Source: Actinernus sp. WN-2022 (taxonomy: Eukaryota; Cnidaria; Anthozoa; Actiniaria; Actinernidae). From it: DNA of 64,000 nt. The notes under the pieces are model-generated. The model was not told the DNA's origin and made no database searches. It was given only the letters and a program-made list of their open reading frames with translations. Position 1 is the stretch's first letter, and every line of letters begins with the position of its first letter. This document shows, in pieces, positions 24,486 through 35,976 of this stretch. The position numbers and the translations under genes are program-made. The stretch is taken from the NCBI GenBank assembly GCA_030867875.1, contig JAOWCC010001634.1, positions 98,125,321 through 98,189,320 on the forward strand. The letters run 5' to 3'.

Positions 24486-27400
24486 TCACTCAGTCCCGTA
24501 GCATTTGAATTTTCCCAATGTGTGATAACCACGTTCTCGATCATCACCAGTATCGCCCAACCTCAACTGAGAGACAGGTAGAGTGGACTTGTCAGTCAGT
24601 AGGCCGCTGTCACTGTGCCACTCCCTGTGACTACCAATATTGTTACAATTACAGTTTCCTTTCCGTTGACATGTGTTCGTCATACCGCAGGCGCACTTGC
24701 CACTTCCAGGTGTGGCCCCACCCCAGTAATTCTGTTTTACATTGTCACGTGATACCCACCATCCAAAGTGACCGATAAATCCAGAATCTCCCTGACATTC
24801 AAGCTTAACAAACTGCTCACAGTTTGTGGATACTCGACTCAGTGCTGCCAACTGTGCCATCGTTGTACCAGTGTAGCGAACATCTTTACTGTACGAACCC
24901 GGTGCTTCAAGACCATCTACAAGAGTTCTAGCTTCGCTATCATGACTAATCACGGTCACCCCCACCCCTCCCCTGTCAGTCATGTCACAATACACGCTGA
25001 ACTGTGCCTGTCCTGACTGGCCATCAGGATCGATGACGTAATTACCAGATGGCGTAGAGGCAGAGTTTCTCTTTAGTTCACCACATGATTGAGGCGTGAT
25101 GTGTAGCACTGTCGTGGCTTTTATTGATTGACGAAAGTTTCTTGCAGTACAAGAATAGACTCCCGCGTCTTTTGAAGAACTACTAGATATCACAAGCGTT
25201 CCATTTGATAAAACATTTACAGAGACTGGTAGCGGTTTTCTATTTTTTTGCCATGTTATTTCCGTGGCACCAGTTGCTTTGCAGTGAAGAGCAATACGCT
25301 GACCTAGCGTGATAATACTCTCTATTGGTGGTTTAACAACAAATTTCAAGGAAGTTATTACCGTTATCTGAACACGAGATGTTACTTTACCGAGGAGATT
25401 TACCGCATGACAGAAGTAATCACCGCCTTCATCCATTCGTATTCTTGTTATCATCAAGCTACCTGCTCTAATATTGGTTCTTAATGTTGTTAGTTCCCCA
25501 AAGCTCTTGGACCATTTTATAACGGGGCTTGGAAGACCAGAGGCTTGACATGTGAGGGTTACGTTGGTCCCTTGTTCAACTATGATGGACCTTGGCTTGT
25601 GAACGAAATGTGGTGGTGCTGAAAAGTAGAATAGGCTGTTTAGAAATGTCAATGGGTTTGTTGTGTTTATACTTTAAATAAGAGAAAAAACTTAGGAGAT
25701 CCTATATCGACCGTTATGCTTTGCGAGAGTGTAGATATCGTTACATATCTTCTTGGAATACTAAAAACAATACTAAATTATATCAGTATTATTTCTACGC
25801 TTTCAAGCTCGGAATTTCATATCATACGAAATTTGCGCGAGTCGCGAAAAGCATAACGGTCGTCAGAGAGACTTTAGCAAACAATTCAGTTCTGCTTGCT
25901 TGTGGTAAATATCTTTTGTGAACTAACCTTGTATGGCAAGAGTAGTCCATTCCTGTACCACTCCCAGAATGCTACTTGCCAAACAACCGTACTCCCCCTG
26001 ATCGCTTGACGTCACATATTTGATTGACAGTCCTCCACTTGAATGCACCACGTGACGTCCTACTGGAAGTGTGGAGTTCCTACGTGACCACGTGACCTTT
26101 GGTTTTGGGTTTCCCTTGGCAACACACTTGAACCAAGCAGTATTACTGTTATTGACAACAAGAGGCTTTGGTGAAATCACAATTGTAGGGACTGAAATTG
26201 GTTCTGCTGGATCTCCTTTAGGACCAGGTGGACCTCTTGGACCCAGAGGCCCCTGTGTTCCTGGTGGTCCTTGAGGACCCCGAGTCCCTGGAGCTCTCGG
26301 CTTGCCAAGTGGTTCATGTTTTCCAATATTCCCTATGGGACCTTGTGGTCCTCTTTTACCAGGTGGTCCTTGTGGTCCTTGTCGTCCTCTCCTGCCTCTC
26401 CTACCTCTTGGTCCTCGTAGACACAGTTTGTGGTTCTTGGCGCATCCTGTGTTCTTGAGTATGTTTAGTAGTTCCTGTCTGATTAGAGCCAATAGAGGGC
26501 GAATGAGACCGATGTTGACTGATGATATGTTAGTTGATAATGTGTGGATACTTCGAGGTACTCTGGAAGGAAAACCTGTAAATAAGTGATGAAATTCATG
26601 CAGTGTAAGGAAATAATAGACAAGGAGAGTAATATTAGCGTTTCATCCCAGATTATGTCATATATGAAAACGTTGAAGTACTTTTAACCCTTTCGTTTGG
26701 GCTCAATTGGTGAAATGCAGAGTGCTAACTTAACCCTCCCCCCTCAGTTCCAGTTTGGATAGCCCGGGCTAGTTAAATACTGCTGACTTTTTAAACCAAG
26801 GGCTCAAACTTTCCCCATGATGCCATTCGGCAGAATTCTACGGACTCGGCGGCGGTTAGTATGGTTTCTTCTGTAGGTTTTCCAATGAAATGTGCTCTAA
26901 TTTTGGACAAATAAGCCACTCTAAGAGAGCTCTGAGGATGGCTGAAAAGTACTTGGCTTGCTTTTAGTAGGCCTTGTGAGGGGTTTCACAGGGTTTTTCT
27001 GTTGTGTTTCTGCTTTGAGACACATGAAATAATTATTCACTGAAATCCTTGAAATCCTGCAGTTGGTTGTCTTTTACCCTTCTCAACCTATTAGGATGTG
27101 TTTTTGTCACTTAAAAGCAACGGCTTGAGTCCAAATCACCGCTCTTGGTTGTAGGGGTAAAAGGCTTCTAAGAAAAAACTACAGGAGTCCCAGAAGGGGG
27201 GTCCCCTTGTGAATTTGTGTTGATTACCCAGCATGCAATTGGAGGTGGGAGCAGGAAAATGTGGTCGAGTGAAATGCAGTGTAAACATCGGCGTGGTTCG
27301 CCGTCGCTTGGTGTGTTTTGTGCAAACAAACCTGCTGGTTGGAAAGATTAAACAAGGTACTGTAACGACTGAGTGGTTATTTTGTATTTGCTCTTGATTT

Positions 27401-30400
27401 CAAGTGCGAATGGGAAGGTTTTTTGAGCTGATTTTCAGCTCCTCAAAATTCGTGAAAATCGAAGAAACGAACAACGATGTCCAAAGCAAATGCGTTTTTC
27501 TCCAAAGTGGGAGAGTCTAGCGATCCCTGTTGTGGCTCTCGCTTTGAAGTTATTCATCCCTTGAAATAATATCGCAACATCGTATTTCCAACATGTCTAG
27601 GTTTGATGCAATAATTTTCTCAAGGTACATGCTTCATATTGGCCGGTTACGGCCGGTTCAGGAGCGAAATGGTTAATGTCGGTGTCAGATGTTGTTTATA
27701 GTTAATGCGGAATATACAAATAGTATGTGACCTGCAGAGACTATTTGATTGGCATTTGCAACCTTTTTGTAGTTGATGAGATAAGGTTGTCACCGTCAAA
27801 TAGTAAGTGTTCATATTCATTGAGATTTCCTGGTAATGTATCAGTCAATTCCAAACCCCTGCATGCCCACCCCCCTCCCCTCCGGGCCACCCCCAGGCAT
27901 TTGAACATTTTGAAAAAAATTTGATCAAATGCCCCACTACCAAGGAAGAAAAACTGTTCAAATGCCCCACCAGATTTTCATCCAGGATGTTCAAAATATT
28001 CTGCAGCCAACCACCATGTTGTTCTCACTTGAAAAATAATTCCCGTTTATGTTCTACACTGGAGTGTACTTAATATTGTGAATACTGGAATGCAGTTTAT
28101 ACACATCTGAATAGCCATAGGTAGCTATAGGGTTGATTGTGTTCTACACTAACTCTAATTATTGCTTTACACTATACCACACAGCAAAATGTGCTACAAA
28201 TGCTCAAATGAATGATAACCATATAAACCATATGTATATTAGCACCACATGCATCCAATGATTTAATGTTACTTCAAAAACTCATGAATAATTAATGAGC
28301 ATTTTGTCCAATCAGATGAAGCAAATCAGTCACGTGCATGCTCCTTTATACCTGATAAAATCTCATCATTCTAAAAGGCCCGCGGAGGGATTTGAATTCT
28401 GTCCCAGAGGGAAACAGGGTTAATGATTGAGACAATGGAATTTCTATTGATGTTTCAGCTTTCTCACTGAATTGCTAATTAGGATGAACGTTTTATATAA
28501 AGAATATTAATGAACATGAAATTTTATATAAAGTTTCATCCTAATTAAGAATTCACTGATAAAGACCCAAAGATAGCAAAAAGTACACGGAACATAAGGT
28601 ACCTAGATAATAAATTTTGCACTAAATTTACTAATATCAGCAGACTACCGAGATACACAGATAATATTTTTAAAATGAAGTTATCCAACTACCATTACTT
28701 GTTTACCGAGCCACTATTTAGTTCCAATTATTAAACCAAACTCAAAGCCGTAAAATTATAAAAACGTGCATTAAACTTACATATTTTCTGCCGGAGTCAA
28801 AAATTTAGAGTCTCCCGTCATGTCAGTCACATCGCTTTCCAAGTCTTGAACTTTATCGAGGTAAACCACGACACCAAATCCTTCAAGTGCAGATTCTTCT
28901 TGCATTGCGAAATGCCGCTTCAAACAACATAGTATGGTAATTTCTTCATATCATTCCCTTGAGATGTTCGTAATTGCAGGCGGTGATTACTAGAATATTT
29001 TGCATGGCGTTGTGAATACAAAGGTTCAATGGTTCATTAAGTAACCATTCCCTTGAGATGTGCGTCTTTCTTTTATTGCATTCTTAAAGTGTTTTTGAAG
29101 CCGTTTAAAACACTCACAGCACGTGTTTTATCAAGTCTAAAAATTCTCGGGCTTCGCCCTAGAATTTTTAAACTTGATAAAACACTGCTGTTCGTGTTTT
29201 AAACAGTACACAATATAAATATTAAAGTTTTATACCCATATGCATCCCCTTGTATATTAATTTATAAGTCAAGACATTCAAAATGTTCACATTAGTTAAA
29301 ACAAGCATTTTTGATCAGGATTATTTACAATTTACACACATCATTGCAGCAATCTTTCAGTCTTTTGTGTTACCACAGAAAGCCCAGTCCTTCCCTTACA
29401 AAAAACATGTCGAACGCACTTTAATAATCTATGATTACTTCTACTAATAAACGTATTAATGTTTTGAAATTGAATATGTTAGCTTATGTTCTTGGTATAT
29501 AAAGTATGCAACAGGCACCAATCGGCCCGTCTTTTACCGATATAATAATTAAGTTTTTAACTTGCGCGCTGTCGATCAACTTATCACAAATCTTGTCACG
29601 CACTTAATATCATGCAGTCGGTCAAAGTTCATGAAGCAAAACGTTTATAGGTTTAAACATAAGCAATTTACCTCTGAAAGTGGCCTTCAAATTTGGCAGG
29701 TTTACTCTATCAAGCCTCTACAAATGCGCAATCATTATCCTGGAATTCCTCGAAGACACGTACGTTCGCCATTTCGACGCGAGCGATGCGAATTTGTAGA
29801 CAGAAAGAATGTAATTTTTTGAACACCGATCAAATGCCCCACCACCCACCCCCACTGTTTGTCAAATGCCCGCCCCTGAGGGCTTAGATACCCGTCAAAT
29901 TCCCCACCCTCGGTAGCAAGCCTCTGATCAAATGCCCGGGGGTGGCCCGGGGGGGGGGGGGGGGTTTGGAATTGTCTGATACATAAGCAATACTGTTAAT
30001 CTGCCTTTTCATGTCACTCTGTGAGTACAGTCGTAGAATGAGTGATCTTTGAGTTAGAATATCAAGACAAAGACAAGTCCTCAATACAGATCAGTATAAC
30101 AGGCCATGATGAATAGGAATTTTGTTTAAATTTTATTTAGCTTTGTTCTGAAATACAAGATTACGAATAAGTAATTTCCGTCCTTTATTGTTCCTTCATA
30201 TAGTATAATCGAATTCTTGTTGTGCCTACCTTCAGATTGTAAAGTTTCGTCGTCATTCCTTGCTTCTCTGTTGTGTTCAGGTTTTATAATCGAGTGTAAC
30301 TCTTTCTTGGGAAGTATTCCTTTGTTTACCGTCTCGTGACTGGTAGCAGCTTGGTTGCCATTTGTGTGGAGTTGTTCGTGTACATAGAGCCTGTACTCCA

Positions 30401-30479
30401 CATGTATTACACCGACTAAACATACCAGCGATACAACCAAACCTACACTAGACAACACATTACTGTTATATGTCTTCAT
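24486..30479 (-). CDS. CniFL-like receptor, copy B: collagen, three Ig, fibrinogen-related domain
   Basis: Predicted 676 residues from exons 30230-30479, 25928-26575 and 24486-25618 (2,031 nt, both introns phase 1, GT/AG borders). Domain order is the same as copy A: membrane anchor near residues 10-28, stalk, interrupted Gly-X-Y run (imperfect triplets EPL and RAP), Ig1-Ig3 and a fibrinogen-related, Caspr-like C-terminus ending KCYGTE. The acceptor of exon 2 lies 6 nt further into the exon than in copy A, so the stalk begins differently there. Intron 1 is swollen to 3.65 kb by two transposon insertions absent from copy A (26688-27672 and 27837-29983). The protein is nearly identical to copy A in the fibrinogen-related domain and most different at the Ig2-Ig3 junction. 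The same function is inferred. Confidence 0.9.
26688..27672. mobile_element. 985-bp insertion with TTAA target duplication (piggyBac-like)
   Basis: Inserted in intron 1 of copy B. TTAA occurs on both sides (26684-26687, 27673-27676) and once at the empty site in copy A (ACTTTTAAAGTCGG, near 18140). The ends are CCCTTTCG... and ...CGAAATGG, an imperfect inverted repeat. A TTAA duplication and a CCC-type end are typical of piggyBac elements. No transposase ORF is seen, so it would be non-autonomous. Confidence 0.8.
28781..28905 (-). CDS. Possible first coding exon inside the TAA-flanked element
   Basis: Minus-strand ATG at 28905 opens 41 codons ([19 protein letters not shown]...) ending at a strong donor, AT|GTAAGT. 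The acidic, non-repetitive composition looks coding. I do not recognise the protein and did not find the next exon. It could be the start of a gene carried by the transposon, or chance. Confidence 0.3.
29101..29213. repeat. Hairpin element (TTTATCA family), nested
   Basis: An inverted repeat with outer words CCGTTTAAAACAC/GTGTTTTAAACAG and inner GTTTTATCAAGT...ACTTGATAAAAC around an AGAATTTTTAAACTTG-type stem. It resembles hairpins at 38976-39047 and 63067-63112. Confidence 0.65.
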
Positions 30480-31110
30480 TGCCTTGTTATCAATACCGTA
30501 GTAAGTTGTGATTACGTTTGATGTCTTTAGGCGGATGATTGTGATTGTGGTGAAATCCAAGAACGCTTGAATAACACGAAGTATCGAATAACGTTGTGAT
30601 TCTACGCATAATGCGATGACAGAGAGACATGCCGTATCTTTATTTCTATGTCAGTGAACACCGCAATAATCTTGAATGGAGGCTGGTTTACGATAGAGAT
30701 GTGGTTGCGTTTTATGTCTTTAGGCAGAAAACAAAGCAGAATAAATAGATAGGAGGTATATCTAATAACAGAGTGAGTGAGAGAACACTCGAAACACAGG
30801 AAGTATCAGATTACGTTATTATGAGAAGAAGCTTATGAAAAATGAATTATATCATAAATAACATTGGGAGTGAAAGAGTGTGTGTAAAACTAGTAAGGGA
30901 AACGAAAGACGACATTAGGTTACATGAAACAATATTATTTTAAGTATATTGTGCTTGTCTTATTTTATACTTAAATTAAAATTAATAAGCAGATGGTCGC
31001 ATCATTTTGTATGAGAGGTGAGTGCCAAGGCACAGCAGCTTAAATTTCCATCATACCGTTATTTCCTTCACTGGTGGATGTTATATTTGGAACTTTGTAG
31101 AGAGCCGAGA
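30117..31110. other. 5' flank of CniFL copy B
   Basis: Contains exon 1 of copy B, then non-coding flank. Similarity to blocks A and C fades soon after about 30600. A stretch at about 30660-30760 (AATCTTGAATGGAGGCTGG) resembles the A flank at 18831-18850, so the flank has been internally rearranged. Confidence 0.6.
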
Positions 31111-31391
31111 TCACTGGAAAATTAAACATGTACAGAACTATGTAAAAAAACAGTAAAATGCTGACATTTTATAAACACTTCACAGACTTTGTAAAATGTG
31201 TTCGAAATGTCTGTGAATGTACGAATTGACATTTTTTATTACATTTTACAAAGTAGTAAATTGAGAGAAATTTGAAAATGTTTAAAAAAAAACTTCTCCA
31301 AATTTATACATTTGTATACATTTCGTAAACATTTTACAGACTGTTTTACGTAGTTATTCAAAGTCTGTCAATGGTTGGATTCTTCCAGTGA
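31111..31391. mobile_element. 281-bp inverted-repeat element (MITE-like)
   Basis: Ends TCACTGGAA and TTCCAGTGA. The AT-rich interior has repeated inverted words (TTTTACAAAG, ACATTTTACAGAC). A diverged relative begins at 38462. Confidence 0.65.
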
Positions 31392-31551
31392 TATGTATTA
31401 CAACTCTGGTATTTTTTGCTAATTAGTTTGTGTTCTTTTTCAGACTGCAATGCTTCTTGAAACTGTACGTAGAAAAAAGTTCGATACGGTGAGTAGATGT
31501 CAAAACCAACAGAAACAACCACAAAGAGATGCGATGTGTGCAAAGAAAACT

Positions 31552-31797
31552 ACAACCCTTGCCATTTAAGTCGGACCTCTTCAGCAATTTCCGGCTATTT
31601 TTAACACAACCCCCCTCCCCCATTTCAATGTTGGTTTTCGAGAAGACCGAAATGTTGCCTTTCTATCCCAACATTGTGAAGGGGGAGGGGGACAAGTGAA
31701 GTCATAGAAAATGCCCGCTATGTGTCAAAGGAGTTTGTTCAGTATTCTGAATAGCCTTATTATGTTGGGCGGTCCGTACTTAAATGGCGAAGGTTGT
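31552..31797. mobile_element. 246-bp inverted-repeat element, left copy
   Basis: Terminal inverted repeats ACAACC(C)TTGCCATTTAAGT / ACTTAAATGGCGAAGGTTGT. The sequence is essentially identical to 35977-36222 in the same orientation, including the C-rich tract and the GGGGGAGGGGG block. No clear target duplication at either copy. Non-coding. Confidence 0.8.
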
Positions 31798-32455
31798 CTG
31801 AGGCGAGATTCTAGGTAGCTCACATGGTATAACTGTTTATAACGTCCAGGGAATGCAACGAAAACAGCTCAAAATGGGAGGTGGCCGGTAGTAAGCACAT
31901 GTTGGAAATATGGGTGGGCTTGTCAATGCAAATTTTATGAAAAAGCCCGATACCCCGGGTGAAAACAATATCCGAGGGCGTGTCCAAATCCGTTACCTTT
32001 TTTTTTCTCACAATTAGGTTCACTGATCATACTCAATGCTCAAAAAAGTGGATAAAGGGGCTTCGTTAATGCTGTAGATGTACCATTTCCACTGTTTTCA
32101 GTATTAATACTGGTGCATTTCCACTGTTTCCAGTTTCCAGCATTTCCATTTTTTTTCAGTATATTAATTCTGGTGCATTAGAGTTTTATATCTTTGCGCT
32201 GATCGACTCTTCTAGAAGCATGCGTGATTAACTTTATCCGGTACGTGTTTCACAAACCAGTTCGTGCTAACCTCGACAAGTAATGCTGAATATCATGTTC
32301 TTGTGCGTGCATGCATGTGTATATGTTTACCTGCGATAAGATCCAAAAACACCATGATCGACCTTGCGTGTTTCTGTGAATCGACTGCTGGTATCATATA
32401 AACAAGGGTATAAAGTCAGGGACGTCTAGTTTCTTCAGTATTTTAATCGATTACA
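31798..32455. other. Spacer between the 246-bp element and the Tc1-like transposase
   Basis: No gene. It may include the 5' end of the Tc1-like element, but I could not find matching terminal repeats on both sides of the transposase. Words such as CATTTCCACTGTTT recur near 32090-32160. Confidence 0.5.
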
Positions 32456-33489
32456 ATGAAGAGCTATATACCACTCGAGAAAAAAGCATTGGCTTTGTGT
32501 TTAAGGGAGACAACTTCGCAGTCTTTTAGCCGAATTGCCAAAACATGCGGGATCTCTAAGACCACAGTTATAAGAATCTGCAATGAGCAATCGAATGAGT
32601 CAAAGCGCCACGGAGGGCACAAACCAAGGAAAGTTTCAGATCGAAATGTGCGTGCACTGCTTCACACGTTGTCGAAAATTAGGAGAAGTGGTTTGTCTGG
32701 CATTGCAAGTCAACGGACATTTTCAAGGATTTTTGAATGAGCATGGGTTTAGGTTTCTCCAAGCCAGGGTTTCTAAGTGAAACGGACAGACAAAAACGGG
32801 TAAGGTATGCGAAAACCATGTTGCGAACTGTTGATAACGATTTTTGGACAAAGGAAATGCCTTTTATTTGGATGCTGTCTCCTTCTTTCATAACTGAATA
32901 CAACCCGCTAAGCAATGCTTTGCGTCCAAAGTCAAGGGTTTGGCGTAAGCCTGCAGTCAGGGGCTACAAGTTACAGCAGCGGGCTCCAAAGACCTGCCAG
33001 CTGGTAGGAGATTACATGTTATTGTTGCAGTTTCGCATGGCAAAGGAATCATACTTCAAATTCCATATGAAAATATGAATGGAGAGTACTTTTCACGCTT
33101 TATACGAGCGTGCTTTAACGCGTGCTTTGACCGTGCTGGCCCAAAGAGGAATGAGAGGAGAATATTTTTAATGGATAACGATCCTTCACAAACAAGCAGA
33201 ATTGCTCTGGACGCCCTTCAATCTATAGGAGCAGAATTCCACCGGATTCCACCTCGCAGTGCTGATCTCAATCCGATGGAGAACTGTTTCAACATAATTA
33301 AGTCATCTTTAGAGAAAGATGCTATCGAACAGAAAATTACGCGCGAGTCGTTCGAGCAATTCAAAGCTCGTGTATCCATGCAGGCATCTGAATAATATCC
33401 CACTACAGTTCGTTGACAACGCTATTGAAAGCATGCCACGAAGATTGCAAGCCGTTGTAGATCAGAACGGACATAGGACCAGGTACTAG
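32456..33489 (+). pseudogene. Tc1/mariner transposase (DD34E), frameshifted
   Basis: Remnant of a DDE transposase in at least four frame segments. The N-terminal segment (32456-32740) has a helix-turn-helix, 'RIAKTCGISKTTVIRICNE'. The catalytic core follows: the first Asp in 'FYLDAVSFF', readable only in another frame near 32868-32900; the second in 'FLMDNDPSQTS'; and the final Glu in 'DLNPMEN', 34 residues on, which is the Tc1 DD34E spacing. The C-terminus ('SMPRRLQAVV') needs a last frame change and stops at 33487-33489. The frame breaks make it inactive. Confidence 0.9.
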
Positions 33490-34274
33490 AGATGGAAAAG
33501 GACAACAACGATTGCATATCGTGAGAACTGTCACTGCTGATTTATTAGTGGTAATAACCGTTACCCACTGAGCGTAACATGAGACGACTTGTGTAAAACT
33601 GTTCTCGGACTCGGCCGATCAAGCCTGCCCTTACCCATATATTCATAACCCACTCTAAACTGTCTAGTATATAACAAATAAAACGGTATATAAATGTTTA
33701 TCAGTTCCTGAACTACTGCTATACTTTTTCGGCTTTTTTCTTTTACCGTTCGGCTGTCACGGCAGCAGTCACACAACAGCATAAAAGCTGTTGTTTTCCA
33801 ACGGCATTTCTCCTCTCCATTTCTCCATGCAAAGTCACTTATTTAGACGTATTTCCATGCACTAATAGCGTTAAAAAGTTTTCATAACATATATACTGTT
33901 TAAGTTTTGTCATACAAAACGTTCTAGTAGTACATACGATGCGCCGAATTGCTGGTTCAACATTTCTCCGTCATAAAGTTTAATTAATTCAAATTTTGGA
34001 TGGAGTTTTATTTGCAATGAGGGGAGAAATGAGCAAACTCTATGTCGAAGGCCTGTATCACACAAAGTAATTAGTTAATCATATTCAGCGTCCAAAACTC
34101 ATTACGTAGAGCAAGTTTTCTTGGCTGAGGCTTGCAATTACAGTCAGAAATAATCGTTTTGTGTTGGAGAAATGAGTGGAGAATTGTAGACTGATCACTT
34201 CCGGTCACTGCCACGTGCGCTAAAAATACAGTGGGCCCATTACAACTGTTGCTTTTGCATTTCACTATTTGTTT
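33490..34274. other. Spacer between transposase and Rep pseudogenes
   Basis: No supported gene. Short ORFs here show no domain. Confidence 0.5.
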
Positions 34275-35597
34275 TCGACTATGAATTTCGCAAAGCAGTG
34301 TCCGCATGCTACTAAACTCTGCTGTTCACCCTCTGGAATCTGGTTCTAGAAATGAAATAAGCGCCAGCGACAATACATCATGTTCGTATTTGTTTGGTCG
34401 ATAGATCCGGCCTTCACCAAAACAATGGGCGCATCAGAGGTGGCGAAAAATGGCGTATCATTGGTGAACTCGATATCACGCTTGCAGAAATTCTTCGGTG
34501 CTGGGAGATGGACAATATCTCCCTCTAGTGCTTGAAGAAAGTCTGCCCAGGCAATAATGGTTGGACTCCATCTAAAGTCATTCAGTAGTATGACCTCAGC
34601 CTCTTCCACGCCCAACCATGCAAATGAGCCAGTGGCCGGATTGCAAAAGCAATTATATATGTCCTTCAGAGGAGACACTATCATGGTTTTCCCAGTGTTA
34701 GCCAAGCCGTGAATATAAATGTTTTGATACTTTCCTCTTCCCTTTACTAGGGCTATATGAATAGCCGAGCAAAATGCTTTGACAGAGATACCATTACGCT
34801 CAAGGAGATTGATAGCCGCCGGCAACCAACGACCGTTACAACCAGGGCTACATTCCCCATTACGCTTTTCTTCTAATAGTTCAATCCGACTCTTTTTGGA
34901 ACGGGCCAGATTTTCCTCTGCATTGGAGAACTCCTTGGCAAGGGCTAATGCTTCGTCTACTGCTCTCCCACCCTTGTTGCTCACAAACTCGGCTAGATTA
35001 GTACGTCTTTCCCTCGCGATTTTGTTGTACTGCTAAGCACACAAGTTCTAAGCGGCTTTTAATGTGCTTTTCCTGGATTATCTGCATGACATCATAGACT
35101 GCCAGACCGCGTTTTCTCTTGCTCCCTGGAGCCTTTGCACCCCCTTTTCCTTGTGCTCTTCTTTTCCTTGAGTCGATTGCTTCCCCAGTACCGGGAGCTT
35201 CATGAAGATCTGGGTGTCTGGCTGAGTGAAGAGCATCGCGGTCTTCCTTCGTTACATATCTATACGCACTGTAATACGTGTTGTGGAAGCCACTAAAGTG
35301 CACCTGGATTCCATATTTCTCGTTTAGATATCTTTTTACACTCAACCACCTTGATTTACTCTTTAACTTCAGAGCCATGTGATAGTCGTAGCGATTCGGT
35401 TCCAGAGTTGGCACTTCAAGCTCTGTGTGGCCCTGTAAAGAAACTACCCATTGAATAACCTTGTTATTGTTATTTTGCTCCCATCCTTCGATAACTGCTT
35501 GGGCAAAACTTTCTCTGTTGGGAAATTTTTCAGTGTCGGCCCTACTATAGGTCAGTAGATATATTGTTCGCTGAATTCGGCCCTCAAGCTCCGCCAT
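34275..35597 (-). pseudogene. Endogenous CRESS-type Rep (HUH nuclease plus SF3 helicase), broken
   Basis: Replication-initiator relic of the circular ssDNA virus/plasmid type. The N-terminal frame (ATG at 35597, stop at 34998) has motif I 'LLTYS' (residues 14-18), a motif II region 'YDYHMAL' with a single His (73), and motif III 'YVTK' with candidate catalytic Tyr114 and Lys117, then a basic Lys/Arg/Gly-rich linker. The second frame (about 35031-34346) is an SF3 helicase: Walker A 'GLANTGKT', Walker B 'VILLNDF' and motif C 'FFATSDAP'. Breaks: a frame change near 35000-35030, and an in-frame TAG at about 34344-34346 after which a Cys/His-containing tail reads on for about 24 codons to 34275. 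No nonanucleotide origin hairpin was found. It may be a viral integration or a Rep-bearing transposon. Confidence 0.85.
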
Positions 35598-35606
35598 TAT
35601 TAACAC

Positions 35607-35976
35607 AGCTGATACAAGTCGTGATCGAAGTTCGTTAGCCGTTTCAAATTTTGGCGCATGCGCGGCTTAAAAAAAGGAATATTCACAAGCTATTGTGACT
35701 TTGAGATTGTAAATATGTATCAGTATTAATAAATTTAGCAAAAATATATTTTATTTTAGAATTTTATTTTTTAAAGCTGTAATTCTCAATGTTTTTCATA
35801 TGCACACCACCCCTCCCCCCTACTTTTATGACGTCATATAGGTATAACGTCACTTTATGTATGGTCATATTAAAAATTTCATTTGGTGTCCATTTAGAGA
35901 CAAAGACGGCTAAAAAAAGCTGGCACAATCTATTGAAGCTAATTAAATGACCTGGACGTGGGTGCCGTTCGCTCTG
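35607..35976. other. Spacer upstream of the Rep relic
   Basis: Non-coding. Contains the palindrome GCGCATGCGC near 35653, but no stem-loop with a TAGTATTAC- or TAATATTAC-type nonamer. Confidence 0.5.

Larger units (their letters stand above)
27837..29983. mobile_element. 2,147-bp insertion with TAA target duplication (PIF/Harbinger-like)
   Basis: Inserted in intron 1 of copy B. The ends TGTATCAG and CTGATACA open longer imperfect inverted repeats (TCAATTCCAAACCCC on the left, GGGGTTTGGAATTG on the right). TAA flanks both sides (27834-27836, 29984-29986). Copy A is uninterrupted at the same place (TTTCCTGGTGAGCAATACTG, near 18300). A 3-bp TAA duplication fits PIF/Harbinger. Subterminal TCAAATGCCC words recur at both ends, and a 16-base G run abuts the right end. 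The interior holds a nested hairpin and one exon-like minus-strand ORF. Confidence 0.8.

Noticed and set aside
32000..33560. Full-length Tc1 element with terminal repeats
   Set aside because: I could not find matching inverted ends around the transposase, so only the pseudogene is called.
35640..35740. CRESS origin stem-loop near the Rep relic
   Set aside because: Only partial matches (GGAATATTCAC, CAGTATTAATA); no nonamer on a stem.
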